From Roseiarcus sp037446355 (lineage in GTDB: Bacteria; Pseudomonadota; Alphaproteobacteria; Rhizobiales; Beijerinckiaceae): a stretch of DNA of 64,000 nucleotides. The stretch covers positions 1 to 64,000 of the forward strand of contig JBBIIT010000006.1 in assembly GCA_037446355.1 (NCBI GenBank), written 5' to 3'. Under the pieces are notes generated by a model. That model ran no database searches, was not told the origin of the DNA, and saw only the letters and a program-made list of their open reading frames with translations. Numbering within the stretch: the first letter of the stretch is position 1; each line of letters begins with the position of its first letter. Below are positions 34,511-43,060 of this stretch, in pieces. The translations under genes were made by a program, and so were the position numbers.

Positions 34511-34538
34511 TTGCATGACAGTTCGTTCTGCGTATCAT
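34511..34538 (+). promoter_or_regulatory. Candidate promoter of the PQQ dehydrogenase gene
   Basis: TTGCAT (34511-34516), 16-nt spacer, TATCAT (34533-34538), the latter one base off the consensus -10. It lies 52 nt before the chosen start codon, leaving a short leader. Confidence 0.45.
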
Positions 34539-34590
34539 CGCAAGTCGATAAACGGCGTCGATAAAGACGCTGATACGGGAGGGAATGACC

Positions 34591-36315
34591 ATGCGAAAGA
34601 GTTGGAGCAATTGGTTCGCGCTGGCCGGCGCGGCAAGCTTGGCGGCGCTCTCGATGGCCGCCTATGCGACCGAGGAAATCAAAGGCGGCGCCGCGGCCAA
34701 GGCGGGCGCGATGGCGCCGGCGCCGACCAACGTGACGCAAGATCTCCTGAACAAGGCTGCGAGCGACGGCGCGAACTTCCTGCAAACCAACGGCAATTAC
34801 GCGCAGACGCGCTTCCATCCCGCGCGGCAGATCAACACGGGCAATGTGCGCGGTCTGCATACGGCGTGGATTTTCCAGACGGATATCTTGGATACGCTCG
34901 AGACCTCTCCGATCGTCGTCAATGGCGTGATGTACGTGACGACGGCCTTCGATCACGTATACGCGCTCAACGCCAAGACCGGTGAGCAGATCTGGGAATA
35001 CAAGCATAAGATGGGGCCGATCACGACCTATTGCTGCGGTCCCAACAATCGCGGCGTCGCCGTATATGGCGACAAGGTTTACCTGGCGACCCTGGACGCG
35101 AATCTGGTCGCGCTCGACGCGAAAACCGGCGCGATGAAATGGTCGAAGTTGGTGGCCGACCCGGAGAAGGGCTATTCCGAGACGATGGCGCCGACGGCGG
35201 TAAAGGGCATGATCCTGCTCGGAACCAATGGCGGCGAATACGGCATCCGCGGCTTCGTCAAAGCATTCGACGCCGAGACCGGCGATCTCAAGTGGACCTT
35301 CGACACAATTCCGGAAGATTCGAAGGGCGTCTGGGCGACCAAGGACGCGACCGGGCGCGATATGCATCGCGACATCGCGGCGGAGAAGGGCGCCTACGCC
35401 AAGAATGGCGACCCCTACAAGACTTTAGGCGGCGGCGTCTGGCAGAATCCGGCTGTCGATCTGGCGAACAATCGCATCTATTTCGTGGTCGGCAATCCCT
35501 CGCCCGACCTCGACGGAGCGATCCGACCGGGCGACAACCTCTACACGGACTCGATGGTCTCGCTGGATCTGAACACCGGCAAGTACGTCTGCCACTTCCA
35601 GTACATCGCGCATGACGTTTGGGATCTGGACGCGGTCTCGCCGACGGTGCTGACCAAGGCCGCTGGCAAAGACGGCAAGATGACCGACGTGGTGCTGCAC
35701 GCTGGAAAGACCGGACATATCTATGTTCATGACGCGAAGGATTGCAGCCTCATTCGCTTCTCCGAGGCGATGATCCCGCAGGAAAATATGTGGACGCTGC
35801 CCACAAAGGACGGCGCGCGCATGTTGCCGGGCGCGAATGGCGGCGTCGAATGGTCGCCGATCGCCACCAACCCGTCTATGGGCCTGGCCTTCGCGCTGAA
35901 CCTGCATCAGCCGATGACCTATCATGTCGACTCCTCTCCCTATCCCGACGGCAAGCTCTGGCTAGGCGGCGCTTTCAAGGTCATTCCGACCGAGGAGCAA
36001 TGGGGCCAGTTCGTCGCGGTCGACTACAACACCGGCAAGATCCGCTGGAAAGTGAAGACGCCGGAGCCGATGATCGGCGGGGCCTTGGCGACCGCGGGCG
36101 GGCTCGTGTTCGCCGGCGAGGCGAACGGCCAGTTCAAGGCCTATGACGCGCGCGACGGCGCGATCCTGTGGAGCTTCAGCGCCGGCGCCGGCGTCAACGC
36201 TCCGCCCTCGACATACATGGTCGACGGCAAGCAATTCGTCGTGGTCGGCGCGGGCGGCAACACGCAGATCGACGCCAAGCGCGGCAATTCGATCATCGCG
36301 TTCTCGCTCAACTGA
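34591..36315 (+). CDS. PQQ-dependent alcohol dehydrogenase, lanthanide-type active site
   Basis: The ATG at 34591 has GGGAGGG 7 nt upstream (574 residues); an ATG at 34585 is too close to that site. A Sec signal peptide ends near AAYA/T. The eight-bladed quinoprotein propeller shows the vicinal disulfide pair Cys148-Cys149 (TYCCGPN), metal ligands Glu216 (GGEYGIRG) and Asn302 (VGNPSPD), and the catalytic Asp345 in HDVWDLDAV. Asp347, two residues on, is the extra ligand found in lanthanide enzymes (XoxF, ExaF, PedH) and replaced by Ala or Ser in calcium enzymes. It acts in the periplasm, probably passing electrons to the cytochrome encoded next. Sequence differs from canonical XoxF; substrate unknown. 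Confidence 0.9.
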   Translation: MRKSWSNWFALAGAASLAALSMAAYATEEIKGGAAAKAGAMAPAPTNVTQDLLNKAASDGANFLQTNGNYAQTRFHPARQINTGNVRGLHTAWIFQTDILDTLETSPIVVNGVMYVTTAFDHVYALNAKTGEQIWEYKHKMGPITTYCCGPNNRGVAVYGDKVYLATLDANLVALDAKTGAMKWSKLVADPEKGYSETMAPTAVKGMILLGTNGGEYGIRGFVKAFDAETGDLKWTFDTIPEDSKGVWATKDATGRDMHRDIAAEKGAYAKNGDPYKTLGGGVWQNPAVDLANNRIYFVVGNPSPDLDGAIRPGDNLYTDSMVSLDLNTGKYVCHFQYIAHDVWDLDAVSPTVLTKAAGKDGKMTDVVLHAGKTGHIYVHDAKDCSLIRFSEAMIPQENMWTLPTKDGARMLPGANGGVEWSPIATNPSMGLAFALNLHQPMTYHVDSSPYPDGKLWLGGAFKVIPTEEQWGQFVAVDYNTGKIRWKVKTPEPMIGGALATAGGLVFAGEANGQFKAYDARDGAILWSFSAGAGVNAPPSTYMVDGKQFVVVGAGGNTQIDAKRGNSIIAFSLN

Positions 36316-36342
36316 ACGGCAGACGCGGATTAGATTCGTCTC

Positions 36343-36372
36343 GGGGTCGGCCAAGGCCGGCCCCTCTTTTTT
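36343..36372 (+). terminator. Rho-independent terminator after the dehydrogenase
   Basis: GGGGTCGGCC (36343-36352) pairs with GGCCGGCCCC (36355-36364), allowing one G-T pair, followed by TCTTTTTT. A textbook terminator; it partly uncouples the cytochrome gene from the dehydrogenase. Confidence 0.85.
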
Positions 36373-36409
36373 CCGCTGGACGCCGACGCGTCGCCGTCGA
36401 GAGTTATCA

Positions 36410-36979
36410 ATGAATCATCGGATTGCGATTTGGGTCATCTTCAGCTTCGGTCTCATTATCGCGTCGGCGCGCGCGGAAACTATCGAAGAGAAGGCGGCCG
36501 TCTGCACCGCTTGCCATGGCGAAAAGGGCGTTCCGGTCGATAAGTCGATTCCAAACATTTTCGGCCAGAACGAAGGCTACATCTACATCGAACTGCGTGA
36601 CATGAAGAAGGGCGCGCGCAAGAACGATCTGATGGCGCCAGTAGTGGAGAATCTGTCGAAGGAGGACATGTTCGCGCTCGCCGCCTATTTCTCCGCCAAG
36701 CCGTGGACCGATCTTCAACAGCCGCGCGCCGGCGCCGCCGACGTCAGGCATTTCGAATCGATGGCGACATCGGCCGGCTGCGTCGGCTGTCATCAGGCCG
36801 GCTATATCGGCGCCGGCACGCAGCCGCATATCGCCAGCCTCGGATACGATTATCTCGTAAAGACCATGCTCGATTTTCGCAGTGGCGCGCGCGCCAACAA
36901 TTCCTGGATGAAGGATCTTCTCAACACCTACAGCGAGGACGACATCAAACAGATGGCGCGCGTCCTCGCAGGGATGTAA
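36410..36979 (+). CDS. Diheme cytochrome c (c4/c553-like)
   Basis: From the ATG at 36410 the protein has 189 residues: signal peptide (MNHRIAIWVIFSFGLIIASARA/E), first heme site CTACH with GEKGVPV, and second heme site CVGCH. Two Met residues (in NDLMAPV and NSWMKD) are candidate sixth ligands. The two-domain arrangement resembles cytochrome c4. As the neighbour of a quinoprotein dehydrogenase it is the likely periplasmic electron acceptor or relay to the oxidase. Confidence 0.88.
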   Translation: MNHRIAIWVIFSFGLIIASARAETIEEKAAVCTACHGEKGVPVDKSIPNIFGQNEGYIYIELRDMKKGARKNDLMAPVVENLSKEDMFALAAYFSAKPWTDLQQPRAGAADVRHFESMATSAGCVGCHQAGYIGAGTQPHIASLGYDYLVKTMLDFRSGARANNSWMKDLLNTYSEDDIKQMARVLAGM

Positions 36980-36984
36980 GCGCT

Positions 36985-37920
36985 ATGTGGCGCGCGCTGG
37001 CTCTCGTTCTTCTCGGCTTTATCGGCGGCGCGCGCGCGCAGGAGGCGGGTGCGCCGAGCGGTCTGGTGTGCACGCAGTTCGCCGACGAGATGACGCGCGC
37101 GCTCGCCCTGGCGCCGGACTCTTTGCAAGTCAACAATCTGTTGTTTGACGCGGCGCGCAAGGGCTGCGTCGACGCGTTGCCCGAGTTGTTCAAGTTCGGC
37201 GCCTCGAGGCTCGCGCGCGATCGCATGGGCAACACCGCGTTCATGCTCGCGACCCGCGCCGGGCGACTGCCGATGGTCAAGGCGCTCGCCGCCTCGGCCA
37301 CGCCCGAGGAGGCGGCCGAACTCGATCGCCCGAACGTGACCGGCTCGACGCCGTTGATCGCCGCCGCGCTCGCCAATCGCGCGAATGTCGCGAAATGGCT
37401 GATCGACGCCGGCGCGAAGGTCGACGCAGTCAATCAGCAGGGCGAATCCGCGCTCAGCGCCGCAGCCTTCACCGGCAATGTCGATCTCGCGCTGCTGCTG
37501 TTGGAGCGCGGGGCGAAACCCGACACGATCGATTCCACCGGCAAGGGCGTCATTGTCTATGCCGCGGCGCGCGGCGTGAGTGAGTTGGTCGGGAAACTCA
37601 TCGAAGCGGGCGTCGATCCCAACGCGCGCTATCGCGCGGACCTCACCGCGCTGATGTGGGCGTCCGGCCACGCCGATAATGTCGCGACGCCGGCGGGCGT
37701 CGAGACCGTGAAGCTGTTGCTGGCGCGCGGCGCCAAGGTCGATTTCGTCGACGATCGCGGCCGTGACGCGCTGATGATCGCCGCCAGCCTCGGCCGCGTG
37801 GAAATCGTGCGGGTTCTCCTGGCGGCCGGCGCCGATCCCACTCGTCGCGACAAGGCCGGCAAGAGCGCCGCCGATCTCGCTTCTTCCGAAGAAGTCAAAA
37901 GCGCGATCCGAGCGCCTTGA
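36985..37920 (+). CDS. Exported ankyrin-repeat protein
   Basis: A 311-residue protein starting 5 nt after the cytochrome stop. The signal peptide MWRALALVLLGFIGGARA/Q sends it to the periplasm. From about residue 50 there are seven or so ankyrin repeats (for example GSTPLIAAALANRANVAKWLIDAGAKVDAVNQ and GRDALMIAASLGRVEIVRVLLAAGADPTRRD). It likely binds a protein partner of the dehydrogenase or cytochrome system; exact role unknown. Confidence 0.85.
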   Translation: MWRALALVLLGFIGGARAQEAGAPSGLVCTQFADEMTRALALAPDSLQVNNLLFDAARKGCVDALPELFKFGASRLARDRMGNTAFMLATRAGRLPMVKALAASATPEEAAELDRPNVTGSTPLIAAALANRANVAKWLIDAGAKVDAVNQQGESALSAAAFTGNVDLALLLLERGAKPDTIDSTGKGVIVYAAARGVSELVGKLIEAGVDPNARYRADLTALMWASGHADNVATPAGVETVKLLLARGAKVDFVDDRGRDALMIAASLGRVEIVRVLLAAGADPTRRDKAGKSAADLASSEEVKSAIRAP

Positions 37921-38077
37921 TCTCCGGGCGCTTCGATAGGCCGTCCGTACTATGGACAGAGCGCGGCGCGCGTGTTCTGCAAGCGATGAGACGCGGGCGG
38001 GGTCGCCGCGGCGCCGAGGAGCAAAATTCGACAGGGAGGGACGGCGCTATGCGCACCATTCGCTGGAAGGGCCTGGT

Positions 38078-39007
38078 ATGATCGTCTCCATCCTCGGATC
38101 GGGCGCCGGCGGCGGTTTTCCGCAATGGAATTGCAATTGCGCCAATTGCCGCGCCGTGCGTGCGGGCAAGCCGGGCTTTTCGCCGCGCACGCAATCCTCA
38201 CTCGCGGTAAGCTCGGACGGAGCGAACTGGTTGCTGCTCAACGCCTCGCCTGATCTGCGCCAGCAGATTCAGGCTAATCCTCGCCTCGCGCCCGGCGCCG
38301 GTGCGCCCGCGCGGTCAAGTCCCATCAAGGCGGTCGCGCTCACCAATGGCGACGTCGATCATATCGCCGGCTTGCTGACGCTGCGCGAGCGCCAGGCGTT
38401 TCGCATCTATGCCTCGGACCGCGTGCTCGAAATCCTCGCGACGAACAAGGTCTTTGACATTCTCGCGCCCGATCTCGTCGAGCGCGTCGCGTTGCCGCTC
38501 GGGCGCGCGGTCGAGATCGAAGGCGGCGGCGCCGCTCTCGGCCTCAGGCTGGAGGCGTTCGCGGCGCCAGGCAAGATTGCGCTTTATCTTGAGGACGCCA
38601 GTTCCGAAAACCTCGGCACGCGAGAAGGCGACACGCTCGGTTTCAAGATCACGGACAAAACGAGCGGCAAGTCATTCTACTACCTTCCGGGCTGCGCGGC
38701 GGTGGACGCGCCCCTGGCGGAGCGCCTGCGCGGCGCCGACCTTGTCATTTTCGACGGCACGCTTTGGAGCGAGCACGAGATGCTGGAGCAGGGGTTGATG
38801 CCCAAGACCGGCTCACGCATGGGCCACATGAACATGAGCGGGTCGCAGGGTTCGATCGCCGCGCTCGCCGCGCTCGATATCAGGCGAAAGGTGTTTGTCC
38901 ACATCAACAACTCCAACCCCGCGCTCGACGCCAATTCGGCCGAGCGCGCAACTGCGAATGCGGCGGGTTGGGTCATCGGCGAAGACGGAATGGGGATCGA
39001 GCTATGA
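38078..39007 (+). CDS. pqqB: PqqB
   Basis: The ATG at 38078 gives 309 residues. It starts MIVSILGSGAGGGFPQWNCNC and continues to FSPRTQSSLAVSSDG, the PqqB signature. It has the metallo-beta-lactamase fold, with an altered metal motif (NGDVDHIAGL). PqqB is an iron-dependent hydroxylase acting on the cross-linked Glu-Tyr intermediate. Stop overlaps pqqC (ATGA). Confidence 0.95.
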   Translation: MIVSILGSGAGGGFPQWNCNCANCRAVRAGKPGFSPRTQSSLAVSSDGANWLLLNASPDLRQQIQANPRLAPGAGAPARSSPIKAVALTNGDVDHIAGLLTLRERQAFRIYASDRVLEILATNKVFDILAPDLVERVALPLGRAVEIEGGGAALGLRLEAFAAPGKIALYLEDASSENLGTREGDTLGFKITDKTSGKSFYYLPGCAAVDAPLAERLRGADLVIFDGTLWSEHEMLEQGLMPKTGSRMGHMNMSGSQGSIAALAALDIRRKVFVHINNSNPALDANSAERATANAAGWVIGEDGMGIEL

Positions 39008-39768
39008 CTGAGATGGCGAAAAGCGCGTCCGGCGTCCTGTGGACGCCGGCGGAATTCGAGGCGGCGATCCGCGCGGTCGGCGCGGAACGCTATCACGACA
39101 AGCACCCGTTCCATAAGTTGCTGCACGGGGGCAAACTGAACAAAGGTCAGGTGCAGGCCTGGGCGCTCAATCGCTATTGCTATCAGGAAGCGGTGCCGCG
39201 CAAGGACGCGGCCTTCATGAGTCGCGTCCACGATCGCGAACTCCGGCGCGAGTGGATCCATCGTATCCATGATCATGACGGCCTTGGCGAGGAGGCGGGC
39301 GGCATCGAGCGCTGGCTTGTGCTGACCGATGGTCTCGGTTTGCCGCGCGACTATGTGATCTCGCGCCGCGGCGCGCTACCCGGCACGAAATTCGCGGTCG
39401 AGGCCTATGTGCGCTTCGTCGTCGAACAGCCGTTGGTCGTTGCGGTGGCGTCGTCGCTGACGGAACTGTTCGCGCCGGCTATCCATCGCGAGCGCATCGC
39501 CGGCATGTTGGAGAACTACGAATTCATCGACGACCGCGTGATGGCCTATTTCAAGCGGCGCCTCACGCAGGCGCCGCGCGACGCCGATTTCGCGCTCGAT
39601 TATATTAAGCGCAACGCGGCGAACCGCGCCGAGCAGGAGCAATGCGTCGCCGCGGTCGAGTTCAAATGTGACGTGTTGTGGGCGCAGCTTGACGCCCTCA
39701 ATCACGCCTATGTCACGCCCGGCGTAATTCCGCCCGGCGCCTTCCGACCGGGACAAGACGATGAGTGA
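39004..39768 (+). CDS. pqqC: PqqC, pyrroloquinoline-quinone synthase
   Basis: A 254-residue cofactor-free oxidase that carries out the last ring closure and eight-electron oxidation of PQQ synthesis. YHDKHPFHKLLHGGKLNKGQVQAWALNRYCYQ and RIHDHDG hold the active-site His, Tyr and Arg residues. It lacks the fused PqqD domain known in Methylobacterium; here PqqD is fused to PqqE. Overlaps pqqDE by 8 nt. Confidence 0.96.
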   Translation: MTEMAKSASGVLWTPAEFEAAIRAVGAERYHDKHPFHKLLHGGKLNKGQVQAWALNRYCYQEAVPRKDAAFMSRVHDRELRREWIHRIHDHDGLGEEAGGIERWLVLTDGLGLPRDYVISRRGALPGTKFAVEAYVRFVVEQPLVVAVASSLTELFAPAIHRERIAGMLENYEFIDDRVMAYFKRRLTQAPRDADFALDYIKRNAANRAEQEQCVAAVEFKCDVLWAQLDALNHAYVTPGVIPPGAFRPGQDDE

Positions 39769-41221
39769 GGGTTGGCGCGTCGAACGCTTCGTCATCGGCG
39801 GCGCGTCGCGGCCGACGTTCGCCCGCTATGCGCGCCTGCAACGTGACGCCGTGCGCGCGCGCCCGATCATCGTCGCGCCCGAGCGCGTCTATGAGGTGGA
39901 TGCTATCGGCGCGGCGGTGCTCGGGCTTTGCGACGGCCGGCGCAGCGTCGACGAGATCGCACAGGAGCTGGCGGCGAGCTATTCGGCGCCTGTTGAAGTC
40001 ATCAAACGCGACGTCGTCAATCTCTTGCAGGGCCTCTCCGACAAGCGCCTTCTCAGCGACGGCCCCGACGGCTTCGCGCGGCCGCCGGCTTCGAAGTTCG
40101 CCGCCTCGCTCGCACCCTTCGCCGGCGGGCCGGCAGGGCTGCTCGCAGAGCTGACGCATCGCTGCCCGCTGCAATGTCCGTATTGCTCGAACCCGCTCGA
40201 AATGGAGCGCGTCAATTCCGAACTCGCCGCGCACGAATGGGGCGACGTATTCCGTCAAGCGGCGGCGGCGGGCGTGTTGCAACTGCACCTGTCGGGCGGC
40301 GAGCCGACGGTCCGGCGCGATCTCGAAGATATTCTCGCCCACGCGGTCGAAGCGGGGCTTTACACCAATCTCGTCACCGCCGCCGTGCTGCTGACGCAAG
40401 AGCGGCTGGCTCGGCTCGCCGAGATCGGTCTCGACCATGTCCAGGTATCGATCCAGGACATCGTTCCCGAGAACGCGGACCGCATTTCGCAATACAAGGG
40501 CGGCGTCGCCCGCAAGCGCGACGTCGCGCGCTGGACGCGCGAACTCGGGCTCGGCCTCACCATCAACGCGCCGATGCATCGCCAGAACCTCGATCATCTG
40601 CCTGAAATCATCGATTTCGCCGTCGAGGTCGGCGCGCAGCGCATCGAGGTCGCGCATATCCAGTATTACGCCTGGGCGGAAAAGAATCGCGCTGCGCTCA
40701 TCCCGACCCGCGAAAAGTTCCTCGAGACTGTCGAGATCGTCGACAAGGCGAAAGCGCGCCTCCTTGGCGTGCTCAATTTCGATTTCGTCATCCACGATCA
40801 TTATGCGACGCTGCCCAAGGCCTGCATGGGCGGCTGGGCGAAGTCGATCGTCGCGATCACCCCATCGGGGCGGGTGCTGCCCTGCCATGCCTCGCCGACG
40901 CTTCCGGGGCTTGAATTCGACAACGTGCGCGAGCGTAAACTCGCCGACATCTGGCGACATGGCCAGGCGTTCGAGGCCTTCCGCGGCACGAACTGGATGA
41001 AAGAGCCGTGCCGAAGTTGCGACCGGCGCGAGATCGACTTCGGCGGTTGTCGGTGCCAGGCCTTCGCCGTGACGGGCGATGCGGCAGCCGCCGACCCAGC
41101 TTGCCACAAATCGCCCGCCCACGCTGTCTTCGCCGGCCTGGCGGAGGCCGAATCGCGCGTGGACCCGCCGCCGTTCGTCTATCGGCGCATGCGCGCCGAA
41201 GCGGCGGCTTCGAGCGTCTGA
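39761..41221 (+). CDS. pqqDE: PqqD-PqqE fusion: peptide chaperone plus radical SAM enzyme
   Basis: 486 residues. Residues 16-105 are PqqD (SRPTFARYARLQRD, VLGLCDGRRSVDEIAQEL), which binds PqqA and presents it. From about 125 comes PqqE: GLLAELTHRCPLQCPYCSNP with Cys135, Cys139 and Cys142 binding the radical-SAM 4Fe-4S cluster, and a C-terminal SPASM region (CMGGW, PCHASP, EPCRSCDRRE, GGCRCQAF) for extra clusters. PqqE forms the Glu-Tyr C-C bond in PqqA. The fusion fixes chaperone and enzyme one-to-one. Confidence 0.95.
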   Translation: MSEGWRVERFVIGGASRPTFARYARLQRDAVRARPIIVAPERVYEVDAIGAAVLGLCDGRRSVDEIAQELAASYSAPVEVIKRDVVNLLQGLSDKRLLSDGPDGFARPPASKFAASLAPFAGGPAGLLAELTHRCPLQCPYCSNPLEMERVNSELAAHEWGDVFRQAAAAGVLQLHLSGGEPTVRRDLEDILAHAVEAGLYTNLVTAAVLLTQERLARLAEIGLDHVQVSIQDIVPENADRISQYKGGVARKRDVARWTRELGLGLTINAPMHRQNLDHLPEIIDFAVEVGAQRIEVAHIQYYAWAEKNRAALIPTREKFLETVEIVDKAKARLLGVLNFDFVIHDHYATLPKACMGGWAKSIVAITPSGRVLPCHASPTLPGLEFDNVRERKLADIWRHGQAFEAFRGTNWMKEPCRSCDRREIDFGGCRCQAFAVTGDAAAADPACHKSPAHAVFAGLAEAESRVDPPPFVYRRMRAEAAASSV

Positions 41222-41367
41222 CTTAGCGGGCGCGCCTGCCGGCGTGACATGCCAGGGTCGGTCGCGGCGCGACGAAATCGCTTCCGGGCTTATTGCGCGT
41301 TTCGGTCTCGCGGGAAGCGTGGTAAGGGCGCGCCTGAACCTCCTTTCCGCTCTCGAGACCTTCCGGC

Positions 41368-42951
41368 ATGACCACTGACCTCGCGCCCATCGGCCGCGCC
41401 CTCATTTCCGTTTCCGACAAGACCGGCCTCCTCGATCTCGCTCGCGCCCTGCATGGGCGCGGGGTCGAACTTGTTTCGACCGGAGGAACTTCGGCCGCTA
41501 TCGCCCAGGCCGGCCTGCCGGTGATCGACGTCGCGACGATGACGGGCTTTCCCGAGATGATGGACGGGCGGTTGAAGACCTTGCATCCGCGCGTGCATGG
41601 CGGCCTGCTCGGCGTTCGCAACGATCCCGCCCATCAGGCGGCGATGATCGCCAACGGCATCCAGCCGATCGACTTGCTGATCGTCAATCTCTATCCGTTC
41701 GAGGAGGCGCTGAAGCGCGGCGCCGCGTTCGATCACATGATCGAAAATATCGACATCGGCGGCCCGGCCATGATCCGCGCGGCGGCGAAGAACCACGCCG
41801 ATGTCGTCGTCATCGTCGACGTCGCCGACTATGCCGCGCTTATCGACGAACTGAACGCGCACGACGGCTCGACGCGCCTCGCCTTCCGCCGCGCGATGGC
41901 GCAGAAGGCCTATGCGCGAACCTCCGCCTACGATTCGGCGATCTCCAACTGGCTCGCGCGTGAAATTGGCGAGAGCGCGCCGACCTGGCGCACCTTCGGC
42001 GGCAAGCTCGCCAGCAAGATGCGCTACGGCGAAAACCCGCATCAATCGGCCGCGTTCTATGTCGGGCCGGAGAGCCGCCCCGGCGTCGCGACGGCGCGCC
42101 AGCTTCAGGGCAAGGAGCTTTCCTACAACAACGTCAACGACACCGACGCGGCCTACGAGCTCGTCGCTGAATTCAATCCCGCGCGAAGCGCCGCGGTCGT
42201 GATCGTCAAACACGCCAACCCGTGCGGCGTCGCGGTTGGCGCGACGGCGTTGGAAGCTTATGAGAAGGCGCTCGCCTGCGATCCCGTCTCGGCCTTCGGC
42301 GGCATCGTCGCGCTCAACCGCAAGCTCGACGTCGAGGCGGCGAAAAAGATCGTCGAGATATTCACCGAGGTCATCATCGCGCCTGAAGCCGACGACGAAG
42401 CGGTCGCGATCGTCGCGGCGAAGAAGAACCTGCGCCTGCTGGTCGCGGGCGCGCTGCCCGATCCGCGCGCACCGACCTTGACCGTGCGCTCGGTCGCCGG
42501 CGGATTGCTGGTTCAGGACCGCGACAACGGCGTGCTTGATCCCGGCGCGCTGAAAGTCGTGACGAAACGCGCGCCGACGCCGGCCGAACTGGCCGATCTC
42601 GAATTCGCCTGGCGCGTCTGCAAGCACGTCAAGTCGAACGCGATTGTCTATGTCAACGGCGGCAAGACAGTCGGAATCGGCGCGGGTCAGATGAGCCGCG
42701 TCGATTCCTCGCGCGTCGCCGTGCAGAAGGCGAAAGACGCGGCTGGCGCGGGCGAGCCGTTAACGAAAGGCTCTGTCGTCGCCAGCGACGCGTTCTTTCC
42801 GTTCGCCGACGGATTGCTGGCGGCGATCGAGGCGGGCGCGACCGCGGTGATCCAACCCGGCGGGTCGATGCGTGACGCCGAAGTGATCGCCGCCGCCGAT
42901 AAGGCGGGCGTCGCGATGGTGTTCTCGGGAATGCGCCACTTCCGGCACTGA
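41368..42951 (+). CDS. purH: Bifunctional PurH (AICAR transformylase/IMP cyclohydrolase)
   Basis: 527 residues. The N-terminal IMP cyclohydrolase domain has ALISVSDKTGLLDLAR and GFPEMMDGRLKTLHPRVHGG; the C-terminal transformylase has QLQGKELSYNNVNDTDAA and VKHANPCGVAVG with the catalytic Lys-His pair. It carries out the last two steps of purine synthesis and uses the AICAR released by HisF. Monocistronic here, with a strong hairpin after it. Confidence 0.97.
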   Translation: MTTDLAPIGRALISVSDKTGLLDLARALHGRGVELVSTGGTSAAIAQAGLPVIDVATMTGFPEMMDGRLKTLHPRVHGGLLGVRNDPAHQAAMIANGIQPIDLLIVNLYPFEEALKRGAAFDHMIENIDIGGPAMIRAAAKNHADVVVIVDVADYAALIDELNAHDGSTRLAFRRAMAQKAYARTSAYDSAISNWLAREIGESAPTWRTFGGKLASKMRYGENPHQSAAFYVGPESRPGVATARQLQGKELSYNNVNDTDAAYELVAEFNPARSAAVVIVKHANPCGVAVGATALEAYEKALACDPVSAFGGIVALNRKLDVEAAKKIVEIFTEVIIAPEADDEAVAIVAAKKNLRLLVAGALPDPRAPTLTVRSVAGGLLVQDRDNGVLDPGALKVVTKRAPTPAELADLEFAWRVCKHVKSNAIVYVNGGKTVGIGAGQMSRVDSSRVAVQKAKDAAGAGEPLTKGSVVASDAFFPFADGLLAAIEAGATAVIQPGGSMRDAEVIAAADKAGVAMVFSGMRHFRH

Positions 42952-42959
42952 CGCCGGGC

Positions 42960-42996
42960 CGCTGCGCGGGCCGAGGATCTCGGCGACCGCGCAGCG
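42960..42996 (+). terminator. Long hairpin after purH
   Basis: CGCTGCGCGG-GCCGAG, loop GAT, CTCGGC, bulge GA, CCGCGCAGCG make a 16-bp stem ending 45 nt after purH. There is no T tract, so it may be a terminator of reduced efficiency or a 3' end stabiliser. Confidence 0.6.
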
Positions 42997-43060
42997 ATAT
43001 CAACGGAATTGGTGCGTTTACGAGGCTTAGCCGTCCGCCTCGCCAACAGGCTTGCTAATG

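Larger units (their letters stand above)
34318..34590. promoter_or_regulatory. Control region of the PQQ alcohol dehydrogenase gene
   Basis: An AT-richer stretch than the flanks. It holds an inverted repeat CGATAG-TAATTAC-CTATCG at 34431-34449 and a candidate promoter at 34511-34538. CTATCG also occurs at 34393-34398. No gene is seen. Confidence 0.5.

Noticed and set aside
34591..36315. Calling the PQQ dehydrogenase XoxF
   Set aside because: Although it has the lanthanide Asp, flanking motifs differ from XoxF, it is somewhat shorter, and no xoxG or xoxJ gene is adjacent.
38049..38081. 10-codon frame just before pqqB, considered as pqqA
   Set aside because: It lacks the Glu-X-X-X-Tyr core; the real pqqA is at 34190-34267.
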